From: Aestuariibaculum suncheonense
GTDB taxonomy: Bacteria > Bacteroidota > Bacteroidia > Flavobacteriales > Flavobacteriaceae
Direction: 5' to 3'
DNA: 64,000 bases
NCBI RefSeq assembly: GCF_014596935.1
Contig: NZ_JACVXC010000001.1
Span: 988,783-1,052,782, forward strand
Position 1 is the first letter of the stretch. Every line of letters starts with the position of its first letter. This document shows positions 8,716 to 17,602 of this stretch, one piece after another. The notes below the pieces were generated by a model. The model did no database searches. It was not told the origin of the DNA and saw only the letters and a list, made by a program, of their open reading frames with translations. The position numbers and the translations under genes are program-made.

Positions 8716-9747
8716 TTAAAATATCATTTTACGTTTTCTAACCAATAGCCAAATGATTACCGGAGCGCCTATTAACGCTGTTATGGCATTGATAGGTAAT
8801 GTTAAATCACTATTCGGAACCTGAGAAATACTATCGCAAACCAACATAATTATTGAGCCAAATAAAAATACGGCGGGTAATAAAATTTTATGATTTGAGG
8901 TGTTGAAAATTTGACGTGTTAAATGCGGAATGGCTAAACCAATAAAAGCAATAGGTCCGGCAAAAGCGGTAATCGTTCCTGCCAGTAAACTAGTGGAAAT
9001 GATGATGGCTAAGCGACTTCTTTTAATATTTAAGCCCAAACTTTTGGCGTAATTTTCACCTAAAAGTAAAGTGTTTAATGATTTTACAGAGCCAATACTA
9101 ATTAATAATCCGAAGCTGTAAATTATTGAAAAAATAAGGAGCTCATGCCATGATAGATTTCCTAAACTTCCAAAGCCCCAGAAAATATATTGTTGTAACT
9201 GTTCAGCGGAACCAAAATAGGATAGCACACTTACTACCGAAGCAGTAATACTGGCAAACATGAGGCCGATGATTAAAATAGCCATAGTGTCTCTTACTTT
9301 CAGTGATGTTATTAAAACGGCAAAAAGTACTAGAAAACTTCCTAAGCTGGCTGCTATTACAATGCTCCATTTTGACATTAAACAGGCTGCAAAAGCCGAT
9401 CCAAATAGTCCTGACCCTAAAATGATGGTGGCTACACCTAAACTAGCTCCAGAACTGATGCCCAAAACAAAGGGCCCAGCTAGCGGATTTCTAAACAAGG
9501 TTTGCATTAAAAGCCCTGAAATACCTAATCCAGAACCAACTAAAATAGCAGTTACAGCTTTAGGCAAGCGGTAATTGGTAATGATGTAATTCCAGGAATC
9601 TTGTGATGTTTCAGAACCTAACAGACTATTAAAAACATCATTAATAGGAATGTAAACAGACCCCAAACTTATATTGACGAAAAAGCAAAAAATCAATACA
9701 AGTGAAAGAATCAAGAACGGGATGTTATATGTTTTTATGGGCGTCAA
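8716..9747 (-). CDS. btuC: FecCD-family ABC transporter permease (BtuC-like)
   Basis: This 343-residue protein is polytopic, with about ten hydrophobic helices, as expected for BtuC/FhuB-type permeases. Family motifs visible are NYRLPKAVTAILVGSGLGISG, RNPLAGPFVLGISSGASLG and FAGPIAFIGLAIPHLTR, the last being the region that contacts the ATPase. The gene begins with a TTG at 9747 that directly abuts the stop of the binding-protein gene, so translational coupling is likely. Substrate is assigned as cobalamin from the neighbouring riboswitch-controlled receptor; iron chelates remain an alternative. Confidence 0.87.
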   Translation of the reverse strand: MTPIKTYNIPFLILSLVLIFCFFVNISLGSVYIPINDVFNSLLGSETSQDSWNYIITNYRLPKAVTAILVGSGLGISGLLMQTLFRNPLAGPFVLGISSGASLGVATIILGSGLFGSAFAACLMSKWSIVIAASLGSFLVLFAVLITSLKVRDTMAILIIGLMFASITASVVSVLSYFGSAEQLQQYIFWGFGSLGNLSWHELLIFSIIYSFGLLISIGSVKSLNTLLLGENYAKSLGLNIKRSRLAIIISTSLLAGTITAFAGPIAFIGLAIPHLTRQIFNTSNHKILLPAVFLFGSIIMLVCDSISQVPNSDLTLPINAITALIGAPVIIWLLVRKRKMIF

Positions 9748-10902
9748 TTATTCTAAGCGTTTAAAAAAGTAAAGATCATAATTTTCCAGGAGTTCAGGAT
9801 GACAAATTTTAATCAGGTCTTTTAAAACAAGATCAGGTCTGGTCATGCCTAATTCAAAATACAAAACTCCTCCGGTGGCTCCAGTGGTATTTGTAAATGA
9901 GTAAATATTTTTAGTTTCAAAAGCTTTAAAGGTTGCATGATGTGGATTTCCATTCTTAAGACTTTCCAAGCTAGTGTAGTTTGAAGGGCTTATCCAGATA
10001 TCTGCATCTTTGGCTTTGGAAAATACAGTTTCAAAATTGAGAGACAAGCTTCCAACTCCTTTAGAATCGCTCCAAAGATAATTAGCATGGGCATCTTCTA
10101 AAAGTTGGGCTTCCGTACTTGTTCCATTGGGTAAATACCAAATGTCTTTATGCATTGCACCACTTAAAACATTAGGTTTGTTTTGTGTGTTTTTAGCTAG
10201 TTTTTTGGCTTTTAAATAGTCTGTTTCTATGCGTTTAAAAATGGAATCGGCTTGATGCTCTTTGCTGAATAATACCCCAAAAAACTTTATCCATTCTGCT
10301 TTTGCTAGAGGAGAACTTTCCACCCAGTCGCCATTAAAAATAACAGGAATTCCTGATTTTTTAATAGTTTCCAAGGATTTGTTTTTGCCGTTAATACCAA
10401 AACCAACAACCACGTCGGGTTGAGTGGCTAACAAAACTTCGGTATTTATGCCTTCATTTTTTCCAAGTTCTCTAATGTTTCCAGAATCTACAAGTGTTCT
10501 TATTTTTTCTGATGAAATGAAATCGGGTCCAGGGAATCCAACCAAAGTATTTTCAACTTGTAATAATTCTAATCCGGGCAGATGCGTGGTGCTGGTAACC
10601 ACTATTTTATGTATTGGAAGGGTTATGATACCGTCGAATTCATTTCGATTTAAAGTGATTTTTGGAAGTATACTGTCTTCAACTAAAGCATATTTGTAAA
10701 CTTTATTTGAATTAGGCCAAGGATTCGATATGGTTAATATTTTATAGGCATTAGCAGCGCTAATCGAAAATCCTTTAGCGTAGCTTAGTGCAATTTCGGT
10801 ATGGGTTTGCTCAGAAATTTCAATGGATTGCTCCTTTTTTTTACAGGCTAAAAAGGTCAAGATAATAAGTAATACTAAAGTCGATTTTTTCACGATAAGC
10901 AT
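9748..10902 (-). CDS. btuF: periplasmic-binding lipoprotein of B12/siderophore ABC transporter (BtuF-like)
   Basis: I choose the ATG at 10902, which starts a lipoprotein signal (ILTFLAC lipobox), over the TTG at 10914. The mature protein has the two-lobed type III binding-protein pattern. An N-terminal lobe with HLPGLELL and LLATQPDVVVGFG is joined by a long helix (SIFKRIETDYLKAKKLA) to a C-terminal lobe ending near GMTRPDLVLKDLI. Lipidation probably holds it in the membrane close to the permease. A -7 box TACTTTTG (10922-10915 on the minus strand) leaves only a very short leader. No riboswitch precedes this gene, unlike its divergent partner btuB. Confidence 0.85.
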   Translation of the reverse strand: MLIVKKSTLVLLIILTFLACKKKEQSIEISEQTHTEIALSYAKGFSISAANAYKILTISNPWPNSNKVYKYALVEDSILPKITLNRNEFDGIITLPIHKIVVTSTTHLPGLELLQVENTLVGFPGPDFISSEKIRTLVDSGNIRELGKNEGINTEVLLATQPDVVVGFGINGKNKSLETIKKSGIPVIFNGDWVESSPLAKAEWIKFFGVLFSKEHQADSIFKRIETDYLKAKKLAKNTQNKPNVLSGAMHKDIWYLPNGTSTEAQLLEDAHANYLWSDSKGVGSLSLNFETVFSKAKDADIWISPSNYTSLESLKNGNPHHATFKAFETKNIYSFTNTTGATGGVLYFELGMTRPDLVLKDLIKICHPELLENYDLYFFKRLE

Positions 10903-10933
10903 AATTTGTGTCAAAAGTAAGATTAATTAATCT

Positions 10934-10969
10934 TTTGAATTAATCATTAGACAAAAAGGTTTAGTTTTG
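10934..10969 (+). promoter_or_regulatory. promoter of the cobalamin riboswitch and btuB
   Basis: A TTTG element (10934-10937) and a perfect -7 box TAGTTTTG (10962-10969) are separated by 24 bases, slightly longer than the usual Flavobacterium spacing. Transcription would begin about five to ten bases before the P1 stem of the riboswitch. Confidence 0.6.
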
Positions 10970-10981
10970 CAGCGAAATTTG

Positions 10982-11152
10982 GTTTTGTTGGCTTCACGCC
11001 AACGAATTAAAAGGGAATCTGGTGAAATTCCAGAACTGTTCCCGCAACTGTAAGCTATAACGCTTCATGTAAAACTTCAATGTCACTGAAGAGTATTCTT
11101 TGGGAAGACCAGCATGAAGACGCAAGTCAGGAGACCTGCCAGTTTTCAAAAC
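10982..11152 (+). ncRNA. cobalamin (AdoCbl-type) riboswitch upstream of btuB
   Basis: The conserved core is easy to read. The P1 stem is GTTTTG (10982-10987) with CAAAAC (11147-11152), and a short hairpin TTGGC/GCCAA lies at 10988-11003. The core segments AAAAGGGAA and GGTGAAATTCC, then CCCGCAACTGTAA at 11041-11053, follow. The B12 box AGTCAGGAGACCTGCC is at 11125-11140. Cobalamin binding to this element is known to repress expression of transporter genes. A further hairpin at 11161-11183 (TAAACTTT/AAAGTTTA) lies between P1 and the btuB start, but no T-run follows it, so control of translation is more likely than termination. Confidence 0.95.
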
Positions 11153-11225
11153 AATTAAGTTAAACTTTCGGGATAAAAGTTTACGTATGTAAATCCATGC
11201 GGTTCTCGAGTAATTATTCATTAAA

Positions 11226-13097
11226 ATGAACAAAAAAACAAATGTTTTTGGTGTACTGTGTTTTGGTATATCTATGGTTGGTTTTGCCCAACAAAATCAG
11301 GAAGTAGTGACAATTGAACAGCTAGATGAGATTGTGATTTCCGATTCGCGTTTCGAATTAAAGCGTGAACATTCTGGTAAAACAGTAATAAAAATTTCAA
11401 GGCAGGAAATAGAAAACAATCAAGGGAGAAACATTGCAGAATTAATCAATACAAAAAGTGGTATTGAAATTAACGGAAGTAGAAGTGTTGAAGGTCAAAA
11501 TTTAGGGTACTATGTACGTGGAGGTAGTACTAGGCAGGTTTTAATTTTGGTTGATGGTATTGCAGTTAATGATCCGTCGTTGGTGTCTAATGAGTTCGAT
11601 TTACGTCTTTTTGATTTAAACACCGTCGAATCTATTGAAATAATAAAAGGAGCAGCCAGTACTTTATACGGAAATGCAGCTGCCACAGCGGTAATTAGTA
11701 TTACGACAAAAAAGGCTTCAAGTAATGCGGTTTCGGGGAATTTTATGTCGGTAATAGGGACAAATCAATCTCAGGATGATTCAGATTACAACCCATCTAG
11801 TTTTACTAATCATGTTTCGGTTAATGGAACGGCTAATAAATTTAATTATTTAGCCAGTTTTGGCAATCGTTTTGTTGATGGTTTATCGGCAGCAAAATCT
11901 GATAATCCCGAGAAAGACGCGTTTAACAGATTTAATACAAATGTAAAATTAGGGTACACGTTTAGTGATGCTTTCGATATTTCGGCATTTGCAAGTTATG
12001 ACAAATTGAAAACTGATATCGACGGATTTCCTGCACCATCTTATACTTTAGCAGATACCGATGATGAATATCACAGCGAACAAACAAGAGTAGGAGTTTC
12101 ACCAAAATTCACTTATGCTAACGGAAGTATTCAAGTGAATGCAGCTTACTCTAAAATAGACAGAGAAAGTATTTCTGATTACACCACAACCAATGAAGCA
12201 GAGAGTTTTGTAGTTGATGCTTTCAATAAATATGTGTTTAACGAAATGTTTTATACGATTGCAGGTTTAAATTATACTGAATATAAAAGCTTATTTGCAG
12301 ACGAAGAAAGCTATACCAATACCGATCCCTATTTAAATGCTGTATATGTGTCGCCATTCGGATTAAATATTAACGCTGGAGCACGTTTAAACAATCATAG
12401 TGAGTATGGTTCACATCTCGTTTATAACTTGAATCCGTCTTTTACTATGTCTTTAAGTGAAGGATATATAAAAGCTTTCGGGTCGTATGCAACCTCATTT
12501 ATTGCCCCTAACTTATCTCAGTTATTCGGATATTATGGAGCCAACCCAGATTTGGAACCAGAGGAAAATTTAACAATGGAAGGTGGTTTAGAGATTAATA
12601 CAGAAAAGGGCGTACGTTTAAGTGCTTTATATTTCCATAGAGATGAAGAAAATACCATAATCTATACAACAGGTTACGAAAATGCAACTACAGATGCTAA
12701 AGTGCAAGGTTTTGAAGTAGAAGCAGAGGTGAAGCCTTGCAATGCTGTTGTGTTTACAGCAAATTACACCTTTACCGAATTGATTGATGGAACACGTTTA
12801 CGTTTACCTAAACACAAAGCGAATGCTGGTTTAGCATATAATTTCAGTGCGAATACCTACGCGTCTTTGAACTATCAGTTTGTGGACAGTAGAATGGATA
12901 CCGATTTTTCAACCTATCAGAATGTTGATTTAGATTCTTTTTCTTTGGTTGATTTGTACTTCAGCCATAAATTGTTAGAGAACAGATTAAAGCTTTTTGT
13001 TGGAGTAACCAACTTATTCAATGAAGACTATATTGAGGTTATGGGGTATACTACTAAAGGAAGAAATGTGAATTTAGGATTGAATATCAATTTATAG
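11226..13097 (+). CDS. btuB: TonB-dependent vitamin B12 receptor
   Basis: This 623-residue outer-membrane receptor has a signal peptide ending FAQ near residue 21 and a TonB-box-like LDEIVIS near 34-40. The plug domain at about 45-150 contains YYVRGGSTRQVLILVDGIAV and GAASTLYGNAAATAVISI. A 22-strand-type barrel follows, ending in VNLGLNINL. The size matches BtuB of about 600 residues and not the larger SusC class. The cobalamin riboswitch in its leader is the main reason for assigning B12 as substrate. The receptor would hand B12 to the divergently encoded BtuF-BtuC-BtuD. Confidence 0.92.
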   Translation: MNKKTNVFGVLCFGISMVGFAQQNQEVVTIEQLDEIVISDSRFELKREHSGKTVIKISRQEIENNQGRNIAELINTKSGIEINGSRSVEGQNLGYYVRGGSTRQVLILVDGIAVNDPSLVSNEFDLRLFDLNTVESIEIIKGAASTLYGNAAATAVISITTKKASSNAVSGNFMSVIGTNQSQDDSDYNPSSFTNHVSVNGTANKFNYLASFGNRFVDGLSAAKSDNPEKDAFNRFNTNVKLGYTFSDAFDISAFASYDKLKTDIDGFPAPSYTLADTDDEYHSEQTRVGVSPKFTYANGSIQVNAAYSKIDRESISDYTTTNEAESFVVDAFNKYVFNEMFYTIAGLNYTEYKSLFADEESYTNTDPYLNAVYVSPFGLNINAGARLNNHSEYGSHLVYNLNPSFTMSLSEGYIKAFGSYATSFIAPNLSQLFGYYGANPDLEPEENLTMEGGLEINTEKGVRLSALYFHRDEENTIIYTTGYENATTDAKVQGFEVEAEVKPCNAVVFTANYTFTELIDGTRLRLPKHKANAGLAYNFSANTYASLNYQFVDSRMDTDFSTYQNVDLDSFSLVDLYFSHKLLENRLKLFVGVTNLFNEDYIEVMGYTTKGRNVNLGLNINL

Positions 13098-13118
13098 ATG
13101 TACTTATATTTTGAAATG

Positions 13119-13149
13119 AAAAAGGCGTTCTGAATGGAACGCCTTTTTA
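13119..13149. terminator. bidirectional terminator between btuB and the DUF71 gene
   Basis: A strong stem AAAAAGGCGTTC (13119-13130), loop TGAAT and GAACGCCTTTTT has A on one side and T on the other. It sits between the two convergent genes. Confidence 0.88.
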
Positions 13150-13169
13150 TTTTTATCGTTATTTGTGAT

Positions 13170-13886
13170 TTATTTTGGTATTAAATCGCAGTACCAAACG
13201 CCGTATGTGTCACTTTCACAAACCGAATTATCGGTGTTAGGGTTATCATATTCTCTGTACACCTTTTCACCAATAGTAAATTCAACAGGTTGTTTAAAAA
13301 TAGGCCCGTCGAAACAAAAAGTGTGAAACTCGCCGTTTTCACCACAAGGATCAACGCCTTCAGGTAAGTTATCAACAAAATCTTTATCGATAACTTTACC
13401 GACAAAATCTTCATTAAAGAATTTAGAATTAGCACAAACTATTATAGTCTTAAATCCTAAATATAAAAACTCATGCATCAATTCTTTCGTGTCACGTTTC
13501 CATAAAGGAAAAACGGCGGATATGTTTTGTTTAGCCAATTGGGTTTCCCTATACGCTTTTAAATCTTCAAGAAAAATATCGCCAAAAGCCGTATGTGTAA
13601 AGCCATTTTGTTTTAATCGCACTACGGTTTCTAGCATTTTCATTTCGTAGGTTTCCATATCAGGCATTTCCTGAAGTTCAATAAAACTCGATTTTATGCC
13701 TATGGATTGGGTTTGTGCTTCAAGAAGTTCTCTCCGTAAGCCATGCATGGAAACACGATTGTAATGCGTGTTTATAGTTGTTGTTAATTCTTCAACAGAA
13801 TATTGATCGTCTTTCAATAAATGATAAAGCGCCAAGGCAGAATCTTTGCCCGAGCTCCAATTAAAGTAGGTTTTTTGTTTATTCAA
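13170..13886 (-). CDS. DUF71/COG2102 PP-loop ATP pyrophosphatase (Dph6-related)
   Basis: This 238-residue protein carries the PP-loop FNWSSGKDSALALYHLL at residues 8-24. The DUF71 core follows, with HGLRRELLEAQ and FGDIFLEDLKAYRE, and a C-terminal GEFHTFCFDGPIF motif. The family includes eukaryotic/archaeal diphthamide synthase (diphthine-ammonia ligase). Bacteria lack diphthamide, and comparative genomics has linked a bacterial subgroup to B12 salvage. The start is TTG at 13886, overlapping the stop of the upstream S41 gene by 8 bases, so the two are probably co-translated. Position next to btuB supports a cobalamin role, but the reaction is unknown. Confidence 0.85.
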   Translation of the reverse strand: MNKQKTYFNWSSGKDSALALYHLLKDDQYSVEELTTTINTHYNRVSMHGLRRELLEAQTQSIGIKSSFIELQEMPDMETYEMKMLETVVRLKQNGFTHTAFGDIFLEDLKAYRETQLAKQNISAVFPLWKRDTKELMHEFLYLGFKTIIVCANSKFFNEDFVGKVIDKDFVDNLPEGVDPCGENGEFHTFCFDGPIFKQPVEFTIGEKVYREYDNPNTDNSVCESDTYGVWYCDLIPK

Positions 13887-15369
13887 AAAGGGTATTATTT
13901 AAAATATTACTAGGAAGCGTTTTATCAACATACATTTCGTTACCAAAGCGTTCCATATTATTGCTGTCCTTAAAAAGTTTGAAAGCCGTTTTTGAGCTGC
14001 TTTTAAGTTGGGATAATTTACTGGTAGCGCCAGAAATATCGGTAAGTACCGTGGCTAATAGGGTTTCATTGACATCACCTATGACACCGAGGTTGAGATA
14101 ACTTTCTTCAATTAATATGTCGGGAGTTAATCCGTTGTCATAATCGGTGTTTCCAACTTTATTCAACGATTTAAAAATTAAAGGCTGCATCGCATAGGTG
14201 TGATTTGGATTTGCTCCTTCACGAGAAAAATTTTCAGAATCGTAAAGTGTGGTTGATGCCTGATATTTTCCGGTCGTATAACTACCAATGTGCATCACAT
14301 TGATATATGGATCCAAACTGTTTATTACCAGTTCGCTGGCAGATGCCGAAGCATCGGTTGCGATAATGTATACTTTATCCAGATTTAAACTGTTTAAGGC
14401 TGTGCCATCGTCATTATTTTTAAATCTATTAATTAGTAATTCCGGATTCTCATTTTCTAAAGCAGCCTGAAATTCACTGTTCCATTGTTCTGTGCTGAAA
14501 ATTTCCCCATCAAATTGTCCGGTAATCATACTGCTTAATAAAATTGCAGAATTTACAGAACCTCCAGGATTGTATCGTAAGTCTAAAATAAGGTGTTGTA
14601 TATTATTTGCTTTAAAATTGGCGAAAACAGAATTTAGCTGAGTATCGTAGTTGGCAGTGAAACCGTTATACATTAAGTAACCAACATTTTGTCCGTTAAC
14701 CTCATAAATATTCGTGTAATAGATGGGGTTTTCAGAGTACTCTATTTTACTAAGACTAATGGATTCTCCTGTTGATTCAACCGAGTCATCTGCGTTTTCA
14801 GAAGTGCCATTATCGTTATATGTAGCCATATTTATAGTATAATTGGATGCAGACAATAAGCTTGAATAATTGGCAGTTGTTAGTTGTATGTCATTTACCG
14901 CATTAAACATGTCGCCACGTTGCACACCTTTAGTTTCAGCATCACTATCGTTTAAAACCAAGCGAACAATACCCACTAAATCGGTTGAACTGTTAGGTTG
15001 TAGAAATAATTTAAATTCCATACCATTACTGGTTGAAACGCCTTGGAATTGTTGCTCTAAAGCAATATAATCGTCAACAATCCAACTGTATTTATCGACT
15101 GTTTCCCGTTGGTAAATTAAACTTTCAAATAAGCTTTCCGGGCTGGAGAAATCATTTAAATATGCGGCATATTCGGCGTTCGAAGTAAATCGGTCGTTTG
15201 CTAAATCAGAAATGTTGTCTTTGTATAAGTAGAAAACATTCATGCCTTTCCAAACAAAATCGCTAATCGAACTGGCCGCAATTTGGTTATCGTCATTATC
15301 TTCAAAACAACTGGTATTTAAAATCGAAACCAAACACAAAAGTGTCAGGATTTTAATTTGTCGCATCAT
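13879..15369 (-). CDS. S41-family peptidase lipoprotein, second of a tandem pair
   Basis: This 496-residue protein has a lipoprotein signal (ILNTSCFED). A PDZ-like segment is near 155-175 (GVQRGDMFNAVNDIQL). The S41 core contains LILDLRYNPGGSVNSA and ATDASASASELVINSL, which holds the catalytic-type serine, and GSYTTGKYQAS, where the lysine of the Ser-Lys dyad is expected. It therefore looks catalytically intact and is likely anchored in the envelope as a C-terminal-processing-like protease. It is about 55 bases downstream of a close paralogue and overlaps the start of the DUF71 gene, forming one operon. Its substrate is unknown. Confidence 0.88.
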   Translation of the reverse strand: MMRQIKILTLLCLVSILNTSCFEDNDDNQIAASSISDFVWKGMNVFYLYKDNISDLANDRFTSNAEYAAYLNDFSSPESLFESLIYQRETVDKYSWIVDDYIALEQQFQGVSTSNGMEFKLFLQPNSSTDLVGIVRLVLNDSDAETKGVQRGDMFNAVNDIQLTTANYSSLLSASNYTINMATYNDNGTSENADDSVESTGESISLSKIEYSENPIYYTNIYEVNGQNVGYLMYNGFTANYDTQLNSVFANFKANNIQHLILDLRYNPGGSVNSAILLSSMITGQFDGEIFSTEQWNSEFQAALENENPELLINRFKNNDDGTALNSLNLDKVYIIATDASASASELVINSLDPYINVMHIGSYTTGKYQASTTLYDSENFSREGANPNHTYAMQPLIFKSLNKVGNTDYDNGLTPDILIEESYLNLGVIGDVNETLLATVLTDISGATSKLSQLKSSSKTAFKLFKDSNNMERFGNEMYVDKTLPSNILNNTLFE

Positions 15370-15424
15370 AAGTTGGCGTTTATTCTATGTGTAATTTCCT
15401 TTTTATAACTTCGGAATGGTTTAT

Positions 15425-16948
15425 TTATTTGATAGCTTTATCTAAATTCTTGTACATACCTTTGCCAAGCGGTGTGAAATCTTTGGTGTCAGCTATAATT
15501 TTAATATCAATTCCAGGTTTCGTTTTTCCGTCGATTAATTTACTGGTAGAACCGGTGATTAACGAAATGGCTTTAGCCAAGAATACTTCATTTTCATCCC
15601 CTAAAGTTCCTAAATTCAGTAAATCTTCACCTTCGGCTATTGCTCCAGAACCTGTTTGATAAGTAATTAAATAGTCAGGCGTTAATCCGTTATAATAATC
15701 GGTTACTCCGTTTTTATTAGCCGATTTTAAAACTAAAGGTTGTATAGCGTATTTGTGATTGGGGTTAGCGTCTTTTCGTCCGTAATCAGGAGAATCGTAT
15801 AAGGTGATGGAAGCCGTATATTTTCCGGTGGTCACCGTTCCTATTTGTACCACATCAATATAAGGACGAAGACAGTTAATCACCAGCTCACTGGCAGAAG
15901 CAGAGCCTTCTGTGGTTAGGATATAAACTTTATTTAATTTTAAAGAATTTATAGGGGTGTTATCAGCTAGTTTATCGGTAAAACGATTGATTAGGTATTC
16001 CGGGTCAGTAGCTTCTAAATACGCTTGATATTTATTATTCCATTTTTCAGTAGAAAAAATACCGCCATTAAATTGACCTGTAATCATACCGGATAAATTG
16101 ATTGCCGATCTTACCGATCCTCCGGGGTTATATCTTAAATCTAAAACCAATTCATTAATACCTTGCGATTTTAAATCTGCAAAAGCATTATTTAAGTCAT
16201 TATCGAAATTAGATACAAACCCATTATACATTAAATATCCTATTTTAACCCCGTTGGTTTCAATAACTTTATTTACTAAAATAGGGTTTTCAGTAAATTC
16301 AGTTTTAGTTAATTCAACAGTTTTTCCATTTAAGGCTATGGTGCTATTGGTAATGTCGGCCATGCCCAAGGTGTAGGTGTTGTTGCTGCCAAACAGCAAA
16401 TCAATATAGTTATTAACTGTAATTTGTTGACCATCGACTGTTAAAAAGAACTCCCCTCTATTAATGTTTTTGGTTGCAGCATCAGAATTGTTAGCCACAT
16501 AGCGCACGTACCCAAAAACATCATCAGAATCTGATAATCGAACTAATTGGAAGTCTAATCCATTAGAGTTAGAAGTACCCTGAAAGGAATTTTCTAAAGC
16601 CACGTAATCATCAACAATATAACTGAAGCGGTCTACTACATCAATCTGGTACAGCATGGCATCAAACAAACTTTCAGGAGTATTGTACCCGTTTAAAAAA
16701 GTGTAATATTCATCGTAAGTAGTAAATTTATCATCGGCCAGGTCAGGTACATCTTGTTGCCATAAATAAATTTCGTTTAAACCGGCCCATACAAACTCAT
16801 TAACTTCGTTGTTTAAAGTAACAGGGGTCTCTTCGGTTTCTTCAGTTTCCTGAATTATAGTTTCTTCGTTTTCGGTACAACTAAATAAAAATGAAAGTCC
16901 AAAAATAAGAGTAAACAGCAGGCTAATGGGCAATTTTACTATCTTCAT
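15425..16948 (-). CDS. S41-family peptidase lipoprotein, first of a tandem pair
   Basis: This 507-residue protein has a lipoprotein signal (LSFLFSCTENEE) followed by an acidic, threonine-rich linker. The body parallels the next gene along its length: FVWAGLNEIYLWQQDVPDLADDKF near 50, a PDZ-like NRGEFFLTVDGQQI, LVLDLRYNPGGSVRSA, TEGSASASELVINCL and GTVTTGKYTAS. The serine and lysine of the S41 dyad are both present. The pair clearly arose by tandem duplication, with moderate divergence since. Expression is probably from the 144-base region shared with the divergent sigma-factor gene. Confidence 0.88.
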   Translation of the reverse strand: MKIVKLPISLLFTLIFGLSFLFSCTENEETIIQETEETEETPVTLNNEVNEFVWAGLNEIYLWQQDVPDLADDKFTTYDEYYTFLNGYNTPESLFDAMLYQIDVVDRFSYIVDDYVALENSFQGTSNSNGLDFQLVRLSDSDDVFGYVRYVANNSDAATKNINRGEFFLTVDGQQITVNNYIDLLFGSNNTYTLGMADITNSTIALNGKTVELTKTEFTENPILVNKVIETNGVKIGYLMYNGFVSNFDNDLNNAFADLKSQGINELVLDLRYNPGGSVRSAINLSGMITGQFNGGIFSTEKWNNKYQAYLEATDPEYLINRFTDKLADNTPINSLKLNKVYILTTEGSASASELVINCLRPYIDVVQIGTVTTGKYTASITLYDSPDYGRKDANPNHKYAIQPLVLKSANKNGVTDYYNGLTPDYLITYQTGSGAIAEGEDLLNLGTLGDENEVFLAKAISLITGSTSKLIDGKTKPGIDIKIIADTKDFTPLGKGMYKNLDKAIK

Positions 16949-17092
16949 AACAATGCAATAAGGGTGAAATGTTGTAAATGTAACGACATTATATGTAAAT
17001 TAAAATTTTTTGTAACAAATTATAAAGTTGTTCGTCGTAATATCAAATAGCCTAAATAAAGCTATTTTAATCAACCAAAACCAAAAATTGAA

Positions 17093-17602
17093 ATGACTCA
17101 AACCGAGTTTTTAAATATTGTGATGCCGTTTAAAGATAAGGTATTTCGTTTAGCGAAACGATTACTGATATCTACGGAAGAAGCGGAAGATGCGACACAA
17201 GAGGTTTTGTTGAAATTATGGAATAATAAAAAACAAATTGAAGGGTACAAAAATGTAGAAGCTTTTTCGATGACGATGACTAAGAATTTTTGCTTTGATA
17301 AATTAAAATCGAAACAGGCACAGAATTTAAAAATCGTTCATAGTAATTACGAAGACGGCAATACATCTTTACAAAAGCAGGTTGAATTAAGCGATAGTGT
17401 AAACTGGGTAGCAAAGATTATTGAAGAGCTCCCTGAACAGCAACGATTGATTGTTCAGCTTAGAGATATAGAAGAATACGATTTAGATGAGATAGCTGAG
17501 ATGCTGGAAATGAATAATACAGCCGTTCGTGTAGCCTTATCTAGAGCAAGAAAAACAATAAGAGAGAAATTGACTAATACACATAATTATGGTGTTAAAT
17601 AA
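17093..17602 (+). CDS. ECF-type RNA polymerase sigma factor
   Basis: This 169-residue protein has sigma-70 region 2 near residues 10-75 (AEDATQEVLLKLW, then AFSMTMTKNFCFDKLKSK). Region 4 lies near 110-160 (LPEQQRLIVQLRDIEEYDLDEIAEML, then NTAVRVALSRARKTIREKL). This is the normal size and layout for an extracytoplasmic-function sigma factor. It starts a four-gene unit and overlaps the next gene by 14 bases, the usual arrangement for a sigma/anti-sigma pair. It is divergent from the S41 peptidases, so one promoter region could serve both. Confidence 0.93.
   Translation: MTQTEFLNIVMPFKDKVFRLAKRLLISTEEAEDATQEVLLKLWNNKKQIEGYKNVEAFSMTMTKNFCFDKLKSKQAQNLKIVHSNYEDGNTSLQKQVELSDSVNWVAKIIEELPEQQRLIVQLRDIEEYDLDEIAEMLEMNNTAVRVALSRARKTIREKLTNTHNYGVK

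Noticed and set aside
10994-11233. Minus-strand open frame of 79 codons across the btuB leader
   Set aside because: It lies wholly on the antisense of the cobalamin riboswitch, and its sequence follows from the conserved RNA core.
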